Below, piece after piece: positions 31,878 through 41,164 of a DNA stretch of 64,000 bases (position 1 is the first letter of the stretch; the number at the start of each line of letters is the position of its first letter). The position numbers and the translations under genes were made by a program. The notes beneath the pieces were generated by a model. The model did not search any database and was not told where the DNA came from. It was given only the letters and a program-made list of their open reading frames with translations. This DNA comes from Microbacterium sp. zg-Y1090 (GTDB lineage Bacteria; Actinomycetota; Actinomycetes; Actinomycetales; Microbacteriaceae): the NCBI RefSeq assembly GCF_030246945.1, contig NZ_CP126742.1, forward strand, positions 2,728,001 through 2,792,000. The letters are read 5' to 3'.

Positions 31878-32423
31878 ATGCGGATTCTGCTGAAGCTGGT
31901 TCTGGACTGCGATGCCGATGCCGCCTGGCGTGCTCTGCACTCGCCGCGGGCGGTCGCCGAGCTCTACGGCCCGCTCCTCGAGATGCACCCCATGGATGCC
32001 GCGGGCCTGCCGTCGCGGCTCGAACCGGGAGCCGACGTGCCGGTGTCGCTGCGCGCCGCCGGCGTCGCCGTGGGCCAACAGCTGATCCATGTGAGCGACC
32101 GGCGCCTCGAGGACACCCGCGGTCCGGTGCGGGTGCTGCGCGACAGCGGCATCCCGCTCACCGGTCCGCTGGCGGTACTCGACACCTGGGACCACCAGAT
32201 GGCGGTCTCCCCCGCCCCCGGCGACCCCGACCGCACCCTCTGGCGCGAGCGCCTGGTGATCGGCGGGGCCGCCGCTCCCCTGCTGTGGCCGGTGCTGTGG
32301 GGGGTGTGGCAGTGGCGCGCGGCGCGGCTGCGCACCCTCGCCCCCACGTGGGCCTACGACCCGCCGGCCGCCGCGCCGGGTGACGGCGCCCAGCCCGGCG
32401 ACGGCGCCGCCGCCGCGGACTGA
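31878..32423 (+). CDS. Conserved hypothetical protein, SRPBCC-like
   Basis: A 181-aa protein that I cannot assign firmly. The N-terminus (MRILLKLVLDCDADAAWRALHSPRAVAELYGPLLEM) resembles the first strand and helices of SRPBCC/START-like ligand-binding folds. A tryptophan-rich segment (PLLWPVLWGVWQWR) follows and the tail is Pro/Gly/Ala-rich. The ATG was chosen as the first start consistent with this pattern. The gene is divergent from the GH3 gene with only 64 bp between starts, so the CelR-type site could influence both. Confidence 0.65.
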   Translation: MRILLKLVLDCDADAAWRALHSPRAVAELYGPLLEMHPMDAAGLPSRLEPGADVPVSLRAAGVAVGQQLIHVSDRRLEDTRGPVRVLRDSGIPLTGPLAVLDTWDHQMAVSPAPGDPDRTLWRERLVIGGAAAPLLWPVLWGVWQWRAARLRTLAPTWAYDPPAAAPGDGAQPGDGAAAAD

Positions 32424-32442
32424 CCGCCCGCCACCCTCACGG

Positions 32443-33921
32443 TCAGTCGGCGAGCGCCGCGACCGGGGCGACCCGCGTCGCGAGCCGTGTCGGCACCACC
32501 GCGGCGACGAGCGTCAGCACGGCCGTGGCGATCACGACCACGAGCACCGGCAGCAGCGGCAGCGCGGGGGCGATGAACGTCGGCGCCGACCACGCCGGCG
32601 GAATCCTCACCGAGCCGAGCAGCGACTGGGCCCCCACCCAGCCGTACGCGACGCCGAGCAGCAGTCCGAAGGCCAGCGCCGTCACCGTGACGTGCGCCGC
32701 CTCCAGCAGCACCATGCGGCGCACCTGCCCGCCGCTGAGACCGAGCGCCCGCAGCAGTCCCAGCTCCCGGCGGCGCTGCACGACGCCGATCGTGAGCAGG
32801 TTCACCAGCCCCACCGCCGCGATCACGGCACTGACCCCCACCAGCGCCATCATCACCGCGGCGAACGAGTCCAGCATCCCCGCGAACGAGGCGTCGATCT
32901 CGCCGCCGGCGGAGACCGCGACCAGCACCTTCACCGACTCCGCCGCGACGGCGAACATCGTCACCAGCGCCACGCCCATCACGACGCCGATCGCCATGCG
33001 ACTGGAGCGCTCCGGGTAGCGCAACGCGTTCTCGGCGGCCAGGCGCGCCGGCGCCGAGCGGCCGAACGCCCGCGCGGTCAGCCGCAGCAGCGGCGGCATG
33101 ATCACCGGTGCCGCGAGGGTCAGCCCGGTGAACGACAGCAGCCCGCCGAAGAACGAGATCACCACGCCCAGCGGTGTGACGAAGCCCGCGACGACGCCCA
33201 GCGCCAGCAGTGCCACGCCGACCCCCAGCAGCACCAGCGCGGTGACGGTGCGGCCACGCCGCCCCGCGACCTGTGCACGGGACATCTCGACCGACCCGCC
33301 CAGCGCCTGCAGCGGCGTGACCGAGAGCACCCGTCGCGAGCCGACCCAGGCAGCCGCCCACGTCGTCAGCGCCACCGCGATCGCCGGCAGCGGCAGCGCC
33401 GGCTGCGCGACGACGTAGCCGCTGTCGATGCCGACCAGCCGGTCGAGCAGGGGCACCACGAGGATGCAGGTGACCGTGCCGAGCGCGAGCCCCCCGAAGG
33501 CGCCGATCGCCCCGACGACCAGACCCTGCCCCGCCACTTCGGCGCGCTGCGACCGTGCCGAGGCCCCGATCAACCGCATCAGCGCGATGCGGCGGGTGCG
33601 GCCCGCCACGATCGTGGCGAAGGTGTTGGCCGTCACCATCGCGCCGACGTAGACCGCCACGCCTGCCAGCAGCACGCTCAGGATGCCGATGACGGCCGCC
33701 AGGGTCTCGGAGTCGCCGAAGAAGGGGTCGGCCCGCAACACCGTCGCGATGTAGCCGGTGGCCGTCAGCAGCAGGACACCGAACCCGGCGGAGATCCCCG
33801 AGACCAGCACGGTCGCCCCCATGCCGCGCTCGCGCAGCCAGGCCAGTCGACCCGGCACCCGCCGGGCCGACTCGACGGCACCGGGGTGCGGTGCCGTCGC
33901 CACGTCGGCGAACGCGGTCAC
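32443..33921 (-). CDS. ABC exporter permease (FtsX/MacB type)
   Basis: A 492-aa integral membrane protein with two FtsX-like permease halves: TANTFATIVAGRTRRIALMR (~100-120) in the first, and LLTIGVVQRRRELGLLRALG with following helices in the second. About eight transmembrane segments are present and the large MacB periplasmic domain is absent. It pairs with the ATPase gene just upstream (GTGA overlap) as an exporter or lipoprotein/peptide-handling transporter. It is last in a four-gene leftward cluster behind a two-component system. Confidence 0.88.
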   Translation of the reverse strand: MTAFADVATAPHPGAVESARRVPGRLAWLRERGMGATVLVSGISAGFGVLLLTATGYIATVLRADPFFGDSETLAAVIGILSVLLAGVAVYVGAMVTANTFATIVAGRTRRIALMRLIGASARSQRAEVAGQGLVVGAIGAFGGLALGTVTCILVVPLLDRLVGIDSGYVVAQPALPLPAIAVALTTWAAAWVGSRRVLSVTPLQALGGSVEMSRAQVAGRRGRTVTALVLLGVGVALLALGVVAGFVTPLGVVISFFGGLLSFTGLTLAAPVIMPPLLRLTARAFGRSAPARLAAENALRYPERSSRMAIGVVMGVALVTMFAVAAESVKVLVAVSAGGEIDASFAGMLDSFAAVMMALVGVSAVIAAVGLVNLLTIGVVQRRRELGLLRALGLSGGQVRRMVLLEAAHVTVTALAFGLLLGVAYGWVGAQSLLGSVRIPPAWSAPTFIAPALPLLPVLVVVIATAVLTLVAAVVPTRLATRVAPVAALAD

Positions 33922-34718
33922 GACCGCACCCCGGCATCCGCGTCCGCGGCCACGCCGACGCCGCCGAGCTCGGCGGCCAGCATGAACGCCGAGATCTCCT
34001 CCGCCGTCTGCCGGGGCTTGTCGGCCACGATGCGACCGTCGGCCAGGTGCAGCACGCGGTCGGCGTGCGAGGCAGCGACGGGGTCGTGGGTGACCATCGC
34101 GATCGACTGGCCCGCGCTGCGCGCGGCGGTGGCCAGCAGGGCCAGCACCTCTCGCCCGCTGCGGGAGTCGAGGTTGCCGGTGGGCTCGTCGGCGAAGACG
34201 AGGTCGGGCCCCGTCGCCAAGGCGCGGGCGATCGCGACGCGCTGCTGCTGACCGCCCGAGAGCTCGTGCGGCCGGTGCCCCAGGCGGGCGCCCAGGCCCA
34301 GCGTGTCGATGAGACCGTCGATGCGGGCCCGCTCGATCGCGCTCGGGCGCCGGCCGTCGAGGTCGAACGGCAGCAGGATGTTGCCGAAGGCGTCGAGGGT
34401 GGGCACGAGGTTGAACGCCTGGAAGACGAAGCCGACGCGGCGACGGCGCAGCACCGTCAGCTCGAGGTCGCTCAGCCCGGTGATCTCGGTGTCGCCGATC
34501 CAGGCGCGGCCGCTCGTCGCGGCATCCAGTCCGGCCATGATGTGCATGAGCGTCGACTTGCCCGAGCCGCTCGGCCCCATGATCGCGGTGAACTCTCCGC
34601 GGCGGATGCCGACGCTCACGCCGTCGAGGGCGCGCACCGCGGTGCTCCCCTCGCCATAGGTCTTGGTGAGGCCCTGCACCCGGGCAGCGAGCCCCAGCTC
34701 TGTCGTGGTGATCTCCAT
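33918..34718 (-). CDS. ABC exporter ATPase (MacB/LolD type)
   Basis: A 266-aa ATPase of the MacB/LolD/SalX type. It has Walker A GPSGSGKST, the Q-loop region FVFQAFNLVPTLDAFGNI, the signature LSGGQQQRVAIARAL and Walker B LVFADEPTGNLD. The start was placed at MEITTTELG; upstream codons lie in the spacer behind the response regulator gene. It is coupled by 4-bp overlap to its permease. The gap to the response regulator gene is 112 bp, so a separate promoter under response-regulator control is possible. Confidence 0.93.
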   Translation of the reverse strand: MEITTTELGLAARVQGLTKTYGEGSTAVRALDGVSVGIRRGEFTAIMGPSGSGKSTLMHIMAGLDAATSGRAWIGDTEITGLSDLELTVLRRRRVGFVFQAFNLVPTLDAFGNILLPFDLDGRRPSAIERARIDGLIDTLGLGARLGHRPHELSGGQQQRVAIARALATGPDLVFADEPTGNLDSRSGREVLALLATAARSAGQSIAMVTHDPVAASHADRVLHLADGRIVADKPRQTAEEISAFMLAAELGGVGVAADADAGVRS

Positions 34719-34830
34719 GACATCGACGCTACGGAGCCACCCCCGTCGGCCGCGTCCGCCCAGAGGCTGCTGCGGGGTACATCGCAAGGATGATCTGCAC
34801 TCCCCCGCGCGGCTTGCGGGGGGCGGCGCG

Positions 34831-35487
34831 TCAGGCCAGGCCGTGCTCGAACGCGAAGACCACCAGCTGCACGCGGTCGCGCAGTCCCAGCTTCGCGAGG
34901 ATGCGACTGATGTGGGTCTTCACGGTCGCCTCGGAGAGGAACTCGCGTCCGGCGATCTCGGCGTTGCTGAGGCCGCGAGCGGCGAGGGCGAAGATCTCCT
35001 TCTCCCGATCGGTGAGCGAGGCGAACTGGGGCGGAACGGCCTGCACGGGCTCGGCGAAGTGCGCGAACAGCTGCGTGGTGGCCGCCGCCGCGATGACGGC
35101 GGATCCGGCGTGGACGGTGCGGATCGCCGCGAGCAGGAACTCGGGGTCGGCATCCTTCAGGAGGAACCCGCTCGCCCCCTGCCGGATCGCCCGGGCTGCG
35201 GCCTCGTCGAGGTCGAAAGTGGTGAGCATCACGATGCGCGGCGGCGACCCGTCGAAGACCGGGTCGTCCAGCAGCGCGGCGGTCGCGGTGAGGCCGTCCA
35301 TGACCGGCATCCGGATGTCCATCAGCACGACATCCGGGCGGGTGCCGCGCACCACCCCGATCGCCTCGCGTCCGTCGGAGGCCTCACCGACCACCTCGAG
35401 GTCGGGCTGGGAGTCGACGAGCATGCGGATGCCGGCGCGGAACAGGGCCTGGTCGTCGACGAGCACGACGCGCACCGGGGCGCTCAC
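34831..35487 (-). CDS. Response regulator, NarL/LuxR family
   Basis: A 218-aa two-component response regulator. The receiver domain has VLVDDQALFR and the phospho-acceptor Asp in VVLMDIRMP (~55), plus the conserved Lys in GFLLKDADPE. The C-terminal LuxR-type helix-turn-helix reads LTDREKEIFALAARGLSNAEIA...TVKTHISRILAKL. It overlaps the histidine-kinase stop by 4 bp (GTGA). The neighbouring MacB-type exporter is its likely target. Confidence 0.95.
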   Translation of the reverse strand: MSAPVRVVLVDDQALFRAGIRMLVDSQPDLEVVGEASDGREAIGVVRGTRPDVVLMDIRMPVMDGLTATAALLDDPVFDGSPPRIVMLTTFDLDEAAARAIRQGASGFLLKDADPEFLLAAIRTVHAGSAVIAAAATTQLFAHFAEPVQAVPPQFASLTDREKEIFALAARGLSNAEIAGREFLSEATVKTHISRILAKLGLRDRVQLVVFAFEHGLA

Positions 35488-36644
35488 GCCGCACCGCCGA
35501 TCGGAAGGGACGCGCGCACGACGAACGCGCCGTTCTCACGTCCGGCGTCGAGGGTGCCGCCGGCCAGCAGCGCGCGCTCGCGCATGCCGATGAGCCCGTG
35601 CCCGCGCGCGGGCTCGTCGGTCGCGGGGGCATCGCCGGCGGGATTGTCCACGAGGATCGTCACCCGGTCAGGATGCCACGCCAGCTTCACCGTGACCGCA
35701 CCGCCCGCACCGTGACGCAGCGCGTTGGTGAGGGCCTCCTGCAGGATGCGGTAGACCGCCAGCTGGATCGCCGCGGGCGGGGACCCGGGCGACACAGGGT
35801 CGACGTCGACCCGCAGGTCGACGCCCGCCGAGCGCACCTGCGCGTAGAGCTCCTCGAGGTCGGCGATCGTCGGCTGCGGCCCCTCCCCCTGGCTGTGGCG
35901 CAGCTGCGTCAGCAGCAGCCGTACGTCCGCCAGCGCCGAACGGGCGGTGGTGGAGATGGTCGCCAGCGCCGTCGTGGCGGCCTGCGGATCGGCCGCCGCG
36001 GCATAACGGGCGCCGTCGGCCTGGGCGATCACGACGGCCAGCGAGTGGGCGACGACATCGTGCATATCGCGGGCGATGCGCACCCGCTCCTGCTCGGCGG
36101 CGGTCTCAGCTTCCGCCGCCCGCTGCGCCTGGCGATTCTCGCGGGCGCGGATGCCGGTGCGCACCAGCGCACCCAGGGTCCACCACAGCCCCAGCCCGAA
36201 GGCCGCGGCGATGAGCAGGGCGACCGCGGTGGGGAGGTTCGACCAGCTGAGGATGTTGACCCCCGGCAGCAAGCCGAACACATAGACGGTGATGACGACG
36301 GCACCGAGGATCGACGACGCGAGCCCGGCCCAGAACACCCGTCGCGATCCGTAGGCGGCGGTCGCGTACAGCACGGCGAAGATCGCGATGTCGGCGAACC
36401 CCGGCGTGCGCAGGAACCCCATCTGCAGAATGGCGCCGGCCCAGGCGACCCCCAGAGCGAGGGCGGGCGAGGCCCGGCGCAGCGCGAGGGCGATCGCCAT
36501 GGACAGCACCAGGAACGTCGCCGACACGGTGCCGAACGCGGCGGCCGAGGAGGTGACCAGCTCGTACGGCAGCGCCATCAGCGCGAAGAGCCCCGCCACG
36601 ACCACGTCGACGACGATCTGATAGGGCTTCAGCGGGCGGAACAC
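35484..36644 (-). CDS. Sensor histidine kinase, HisKA_3 (NarL-partner) family
   Basis: A 386-aa membrane sensor with about five or six transmembrane helices in residues 1-160 and no large extracellular loop. A dimerisation/phospho-acceptor helix follows with His195 in ARDMHDVVAHS, then an HATPase domain (VYRILQEALTNALRHG; GHGLIGMRERALLAGG). The architecture is that of intramembrane-sensing kinases that detect membrane-active compounds. The GTG start is preceded only by AAGG at very short spacing, so initiation may be leaderless. Together with the regulator and the ABC exporter it forms a detoxification-type module. Confidence 0.93.
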   Translation of the reverse strand: MFRPLKPYQIVVDVVVAGLFALMALPYELVTSSAAAFGTVSATFLVLSMAIALALRRASPALALGVAWAGAILQMGFLRTPGFADIAIFAVLYATAAYGSRRVFWAGLASSILGAVVITVYVFGLLPGVNILSWSNLPTAVALLIAAAFGLGLWWTLGALVRTGIRARENRQAQRAAEAETAAEQERVRIARDMHDVVAHSLAVVIAQADGARYAAAADPQAATTALATISTTARSALADVRLLLTQLRHSQGEGPQPTIADLEELYAQVRSAGVDLRVDVDPVSPGSPPAAIQLAVYRILQEALTNALRHGAGGAVTVKLAWHPDRVTILVDNPAGDAPATDEPARGHGLIGMRERALLAGGTLDAGRENGAFVVRASLPIGGAA

Positions 36645-37002
36645 CCTTCGACGCTACGCGAGAGTGGGGCAGCGCCGCGTCCGTCGCAGGATGTATCCGG
36701 CCGACCCGGCCGCGGCGGGCGGGCCGGGCGGGCGGGGCTGCCGGGGCTGCTCGAGTGTCACGAAAGGTGAGTGCCGCGGACGAGGACCGTGCGCACGCGA
36801 CACCGGAGCAGCGCGGTCGCCGCGGGGCATCGTCCACTAGCATCGCCGGTACCGGAGAACGGTCGACGAGGACCGACACCGGCGGCAGCGCAGCCTCGTG
36901 CTCCGCCGGACGCCTGCCTGTCGTGCCGCCGGCCGTCGGCGCCGCCACCGCGGCCCCGACCCGACGCGGATGCCACACCCCGGCATCCGGAAAGGACATG
37001 AC
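36645..37002. other. Gap without a recognisable gene
   Basis: 358 bp between the divergent histidine-kinase and mmsA genes. I see no conserved coding frame, hairpin or repeat, and no confident promoter. The last ~15 bp carry the mmsA ribosome binding site (AAAGGA). Confidence 0.5.
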
Positions 37003-38496
37003 GTGACCGACATCCTCGACCACTGGGTCTCCGGCAGCAGCTGGGCGGGCGCCTCCACGCGCACCGCACCCGTCTACGACCCGGCCCGCGGCGCCGTGCA
37101 CACGCAGGTGCGCCTGGCGACCGCAGCCGACGTCGACGCCGTCGTCGCCGCAGCATCCGAGGCCTGGCAGGACTGGCGCGACGCCTCCGTCGCCCGGCGC
37201 ACCGCCGTGATGTTCGCCTTCCGGGAGCTTCTCCACGCCCGCAAAGACGAACTGGCGCGAATCCTCACCCGCGAGCACGGCAAGGTGCTGGCGGATGCGC
37301 ACGGCGAGATCGCCCGCGGCATGGAAGTCGTGGAGTTCGCCTGCGGGCTCGGACACCTCACCAAGGGCGCCTACACCGAGAACGCCTCGGGCGGGGTCGA
37401 CGTCTACACGCTGCGTCAGAGCCTCGGCGTCGTCGGCATCATCAGCCCCTTCAACTTCCCCGCCATGGTGCCGCTGTGGTTTTTCTCCGTCGCCATCGCC
37501 GCGGGCAACGCCGTCGTGCTCAAGCCCAGCGAGAAGGACCCGACCGCCGCGAACTGGATGGCCGCCCTGATGCGTGAGGCGGGCCTGCCCGACGGCGTCT
37601 TCAACGTCGTGCACGGCGACAAGGAGGCCGTCGACGCGCTGCTCGTGCACCCGGACGTGCGGGCGGTGTCGTTCGTCGGCTCGACCCCCATCGCCCGCTA
37701 CGTCTACGAGACCGCCACCGGACACGGCAAGCGCGTGCAGGCGTTCGGCGGCGCGAAGAACCACATGCTGGTGCTCCCCGACGCCGACCTCGACCTCGTC
37801 GCCGACGCGGCCGTCAACGCCGGCTTCGGCTCGGCCGGCGAGCGCTGCATGGCCGTGTCGGTCGTGCTGGCCGTCGACGCGGTCGCCGACGAACTGGTGT
37901 CGAAGGTGCGCGAGCGCATGGCGACGCTGCGCACCGGCGACGGCCTGCGCGGCTGCGACATGGGACCGCTCATCACCGGCGCCCACCGCGACCGTGTCGC
38001 GTCGTACATCGAGCGCGCGCCCGCCGACGGCGCCACCGTCGTCGTCGACGGCCGTGACGTCGAGGCCGACGGCGACCCCGACGGGTTCTGGCTCGGACCC
38101 ACTCTGCTCGACCGCGTGCCCACGACGTCGCCGGTGTACAGCGACGAGATCTTCGGCCCGGTGCTGTCGGTCGTGCGGGTCTCCGGCTACGAAGAGGGCC
38201 TCGCGATCATCAACGCGAGCCCCTACGGCAACGGCACCGCCATCTTCACCAACGACGGCGGCGCGGCGCGGCGGTTCCAGCGGGAGGCGCAGGTGGGGAT
38301 GATCGGCATCAACGTGCCGATCCCAGTGCCGGTCGCCTACCACTCCTTCGGCGGCTGGAAGGCGTCGCTGTTCGGCGACGCCAAGGCGTACGGGCCCCAC
38401 GGCTTCGACTTCTTCACCTCGGAGAAGGCCATCACCAGCCGGTGGCTCGACCCCTCGCACGGCGGCCTGAACCTCGGGTTCCCGCAGCACGACTGA
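37003..38496 (+). CDS. mmsA: CoA-acylating methylmalonate-semialdehyde dehydrogenase
   Basis: A 497-aa aldehyde dehydrogenase of the MmsA/IolA group, which converts methylmalonate or malonate semialdehyde plus CoA to propionyl- or acetyl-CoA in valine and myo-inositol breakdown. It has GIISPFNFPAMVPLWF, KPSEKDPTAA, the MmsA-specific VQAFGGAKNHMLVLPDAD block, and the catalytic Cys282 in SAGERCMAV. The start is GTG with AAAGGA 7 nt upstream; earlier in-frame codons are non-coding. No other valine or inositol gene is adjacent, so its pathway cannot be fixed from context. Confidence 0.93.
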   Translation: MTDILDHWVSGSSWAGASTRTAPVYDPARGAVHTQVRLATAADVDAVVAAASEAWQDWRDASVARRTAVMFAFRELLHARKDELARILTREHGKVLADAHGEIARGMEVVEFACGLGHLTKGAYTENASGGVDVYTLRQSLGVVGIISPFNFPAMVPLWFFSVAIAAGNAVVLKPSEKDPTAANWMAALMREAGLPDGVFNVVHGDKEAVDALLVHPDVRAVSFVGSTPIARYVYETATGHGKRVQAFGGAKNHMLVLPDADLDLVADAAVNAGFGSAGERCMAVSVVLAVDAVADELVSKVRERMATLRTGDGLRGCDMGPLITGAHRDRVASYIERAPADGATVVVDGRDVEADGDPDGFWLGPTLLDRVPTTSPVYSDEIFGPVLSVVRVSGYEEGLAIINASPYGNGTAIFTNDGGAARRFQREAQVGMIGINVPIPVPVAYHSFGGWKASLFGDAKAYGPHGFDFFTSEKAITSRWLDPSHGGLNLGFPQHD

Positions 38497-38558
38497 CGGG
38501 GGCTCCGGCGGGTCGGCACCGGCCCGCCGGACCCGGTTGGCGCGCCGGCCCAGCCGCG

Positions 38559-38602
38559 CGCGCAGGTCAGGGCGCGTAGACGCGCAGGTCAGGGCGCGTA
38601 GA
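38559..38602. repeat. 22-bp direct duplication across a stop codon
   Basis: CGCGCAGGTCAGGGCGCGTA(GA) occurs twice head-to-tail (38559-38580 and 38581-38602), with seven further bases of a third copy. On the minus strand the inner copy encodes the last residues (VYAP) and stop of the lipid kinase; the outer copy repeats them downstream. Confidence 0.85.
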
Positions 38603-39539
38603 CGCGCAGCCCGTCGGGCACGGCCCGCACGGCGAGGGTGAAGCCCGACGGCGACGCCTCCTCCAGCTCGCCGTCGTGCACGTACACCGCCGGCGCCCCG
38701 TCCGGCTGCACGCGCACGCGCCAGCTGTCGGCCACCTCACGCTCGAACTCCGTCGCCGGCGGCATCACGCGCAGCGCCCGCAGCACGCGCAGGGTGCGGC
38801 GGCCGAATGCCAGCGACGCCATCGCCCGCACCCGGGAGCCGCGCGCGTGGTGCAGCCGCACGTCGAGCACGGGGTCCGCCAGCGTCACGCGCTGCATCAT
38901 CGCGTGCCGCTGGGGATCGTTGCGCCCCACCCCGACGAAGGCCGACCAGACCGTTGCGGTGCGGCCGTCCCGACGCACCCGCACCGGCTGGGCCTCGCGC
39001 AGCGCGACGATGATCGCCCCCACCCCTCCCAGCCACTTGCCCAGGCTCGCCCGTTCGGTGCGCTCGGCGAGGAACTGCGGATAGTTCCCCAGCGACACCG
39101 CGTTGAGCACGGTGATCGGTGCGCCGTCGTCGATCGAGAGCTCGGCGACGACCACGTCGCGCAGCGTCCCCGCGGCGAAGGCGGCGAGCGCGGCATCCAC
39201 GTCGTCGAGACCGGCGGAGCGGGCGAAGTGGTTGAACGTGCCACCCGGGACCACCAGCAGGGGCACGCCGTGCCGCCGGGCCAGGTGCGCCATGCGCGAC
39301 ACCGACCCGTCGCCGCCGAGCACGCCCAGCACGCGCGGTCGATCGTCGCCGGCCATCGCCGTCGCCACGGCGTCGTCGAGGTCGCCGTCGGGACCCAGCT
39401 CCTGCACCCGCGCGCGCGGCAGCCGCTCACGGATCACCGGCAGCGGGTCGGCCCGCAGCACCGCCTCGCCGGCGCTGCTGTTGGCGAGGAGGAGAAGCCC
39501 GTCGCCGTCGGGACGGGCGGGCGAGATGTGGTCGGGCAT
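38589..39539 (-). CDS. Diacylglycerol/lipid kinase family protein
   Basis: A 316-aa member of the DAGK catalytic-domain family (YegS/DgkB-like). It has the nucleotide-binding motif VLGGDGSVSRMA and the VVPGGTFNHFARSAGL motif characteristic of these kinases. A C-terminal beta-rich domain follows. It probably phosphorylates diacylglycerol or a related lipid alcohol at the membrane; the substrate cannot be determined from sequence. The start was set at MPDHISPARPDG. The 3' end carries a 22-bp tandem duplication including the stop codon. Confidence 0.87.
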   Translation of the reverse strand: MPDHISPARPDGDGLLLLANSSAGEAVLRADPLPVIRERLPRARVQELGPDGDLDDAVATAMAGDDRPRVLGVLGGDGSVSRMAHLARRHGVPLLVVPGGTFNHFARSAGLDDVDAALAAFAAGTLRDVVVAELSIDDGAPITVLNAVSLGNYPQFLAERTERASLGKWLGGVGAIIVALREAQPVRVRRDGRTATVWSAFVGVGRNDPQRHAMMQRVTLADPVLDVRLHHARGSRVRAMASLAFGRRTLRVLRALRVMPPATEFEREVADSWRVRVQPDGAPAVYVHDGELEEASPSGFTLAVRAVPDGLRVYAP

Positions 39540-39663
39540 GGCCGCGACGCTACCGGCCGGGCACAGTCGAGGAGACGACTTGACAGCGCCTCGATATGCT
39601 GGCCCAACCCTGACAGCCGCCGGCGCACGGACGCGCCGGCCGACCCCGAAGATCGGAGGTTCC

Positions 39664-41103
39664 ATGTCCATCGATGCCGCCACCACCCGTGAGCGCAAGT
39701 CCATCGTCGGCGAACCCGAGGTCGTCGAGGACGGCCGGGCCGCCGGGGTCGAGCACTCCCCCGAGTGGCGCGCGCTGGCCGCCGCCGCCACCGCCCTGCA
39801 GCAGCTGCAGGCGCAGGACGGGTCGGTCCCCGACCCGGACGACCACGCCGCCGCCCGCGGGCTCGTCGCCGAGATCACCGACGCCATCGACGCGCTCGCT
39901 CCGCTGTTCCCGCACGACGCGGAGTACCTGACCGCCGTGATCGAGGACTTCGACCGCTGGGTCGAGGGCGGCTTCGGCGTGCCCGACTTCCTCGACTCGC
40001 TCATCGCTTTCCAGCCGCAGCGGAACCGCGTCGACGGCATCCGCCACCTCGTCGTGTTCCCGATGTACACGCAGAACGGATCCCGCAACCGGTTCATCGA
40101 GGCCGTGCTGGCGGAGGTCATCTGGCCGGAATTCGTCGCCGACCTCGAGACCCGGTACACGAACGGGCTGTTCGTCTCGTTGCGGCTGGTGGACTTCACG
40201 CCCGGGTACGACACGAACTCCGCGGTGCTGTTCCCCGAGACGGTCGCGATGCGCGAGATTCCGCCGTTCACGTGGGGCGCGATCTTCCAGGACCGCGAGG
40301 CGGCACGCTACCGGCGCGTGGTGCGCGCGGCATCCGAGATCACCAAGCTCGACCTGCCGGACGAGGCGGCCCGTCTGCTGGAGGATCAGCAGCTGGCGGA
40401 GAAGACCTTCGTCATGTGGGACATCATCCACGACCGCACGCACATGCGCGGCGACCTGCCGTTCGATCCGTTCATGATCAAGCAGCGGATGCCGTTCTTC
40501 CTCTACTCGCTGGAGGAGCTGCGCTGCGACCTCACCGCGTTCCGGGAGTGCGTCGGCATCCAGCAGGAGCTGCAGGCGCGCGTGGATGCCGGGGAGCACT
40601 TGTCCCCGGCTCAGGCCGAGACGCTCGAGCACGCCGGGCTGGTCCAGTACGCGGTGATCTTCGACCGCATCTTCCGGTTCGCGATCACCGGCAGCCGCGT
40701 GCGCAACTACGACGGGCTCGGCGGTCAGCTGCTGTTCGCGTGGCTGCACCAGCGCGGGGTGCTGCACTGGACCGACACGGCCCTCGCCTTCGACTGGGAT
40801 GAGGTGCCCGCGGCGGTCGTGGCGCTGGGAGCGGCGATCGACGAGCTGTACTGGCAGTCGATCGACCGGCCGAAGGTGGCGCACTGGCTCGCCGCGTACG
40901 AGCTGGTCAGCTCGGTCGTGACCCCGCACCCCGCCTCGGCGTGGGCGCGAGGTCTGCCGCATGAGGTGCTCGCGGGTCCGCCGAAGGGCTACACCGACGC
41001 GGTGCTGGACGACGAGTTCCCGCTGTCGATGTTCTACGAGGCGCTCGAGAAGAAGATGCGCGACGTGATCGCCTCGACCTCCGGCATCCGCGGTACGGAC
41101 TGA
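39664..41103 (+). CDS. DUF6421 family protein
   Basis: A 479-aa soluble protein conserved in actinobacteria, with no known function. Conspicuous features are an Ala-rich N-terminus (1-35), RHLVVFPMYTQNGSRNRFIEAVLAE-type conserved segments, FTPGYDTNSAVLFPETV, and a WDIIHDRTHMRGDLPFDPFMIKQRMPF-type stretch whose histidines and acidic residues could form a metal site. The ATG is preceded by GGAGG. The gene stands alone, divergent from the lipid kinase gene. The family name is from recall; the metal-site idea is inference. Confidence 0.82.
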   Translation: MSIDAATTRERKSIVGEPEVVEDGRAAGVEHSPEWRALAAAATALQQLQAQDGSVPDPDDHAAARGLVAEITDAIDALAPLFPHDAEYLTAVIEDFDRWVEGGFGVPDFLDSLIAFQPQRNRVDGIRHLVVFPMYTQNGSRNRFIEAVLAEVIWPEFVADLETRYTNGLFVSLRLVDFTPGYDTNSAVLFPETVAMREIPPFTWGAIFQDREAARYRRVVRAASEITKLDLPDEAARLLEDQQLAEKTFVMWDIIHDRTHMRGDLPFDPFMIKQRMPFFLYSLEELRCDLTAFRECVGIQQELQARVDAGEHLSPAQAETLEHAGLVQYAVIFDRIFRFAITGSRVRNYDGLGGQLLFAWLHQRGVLHWTDTALAFDWDEVPAAVVALGAAIDELYWQSIDRPKVAHWLAAYELVSSVVTPHPASAWARGLPHEVLAGPPKGYTDAVLDDEFPLSMFYEALEKKMRDVIASTSGIRGTD

Positions 41104-41164
41104 CGCCGCTTCGCCCGCCCGCTGGGGAATCGCTATCCCCTGGGGCCTCGCCGTGCGGGGTGTC

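Noticed and set aside
33918..36644. Tripartite MacAB-type efflux system
   Set aside because: No periplasmic adaptor gene and no large MacB extracellular domain are present; the layout suits a Gram-positive exporter under two-component control.
39580..39600. TTGACA followed by TATGCT upstream of the DUF6421 gene, taken as a promoter
   Set aside because: The spacing between the two hexamers is only 9 bp, and no suitable partner lies at 16-19 bp for either box.
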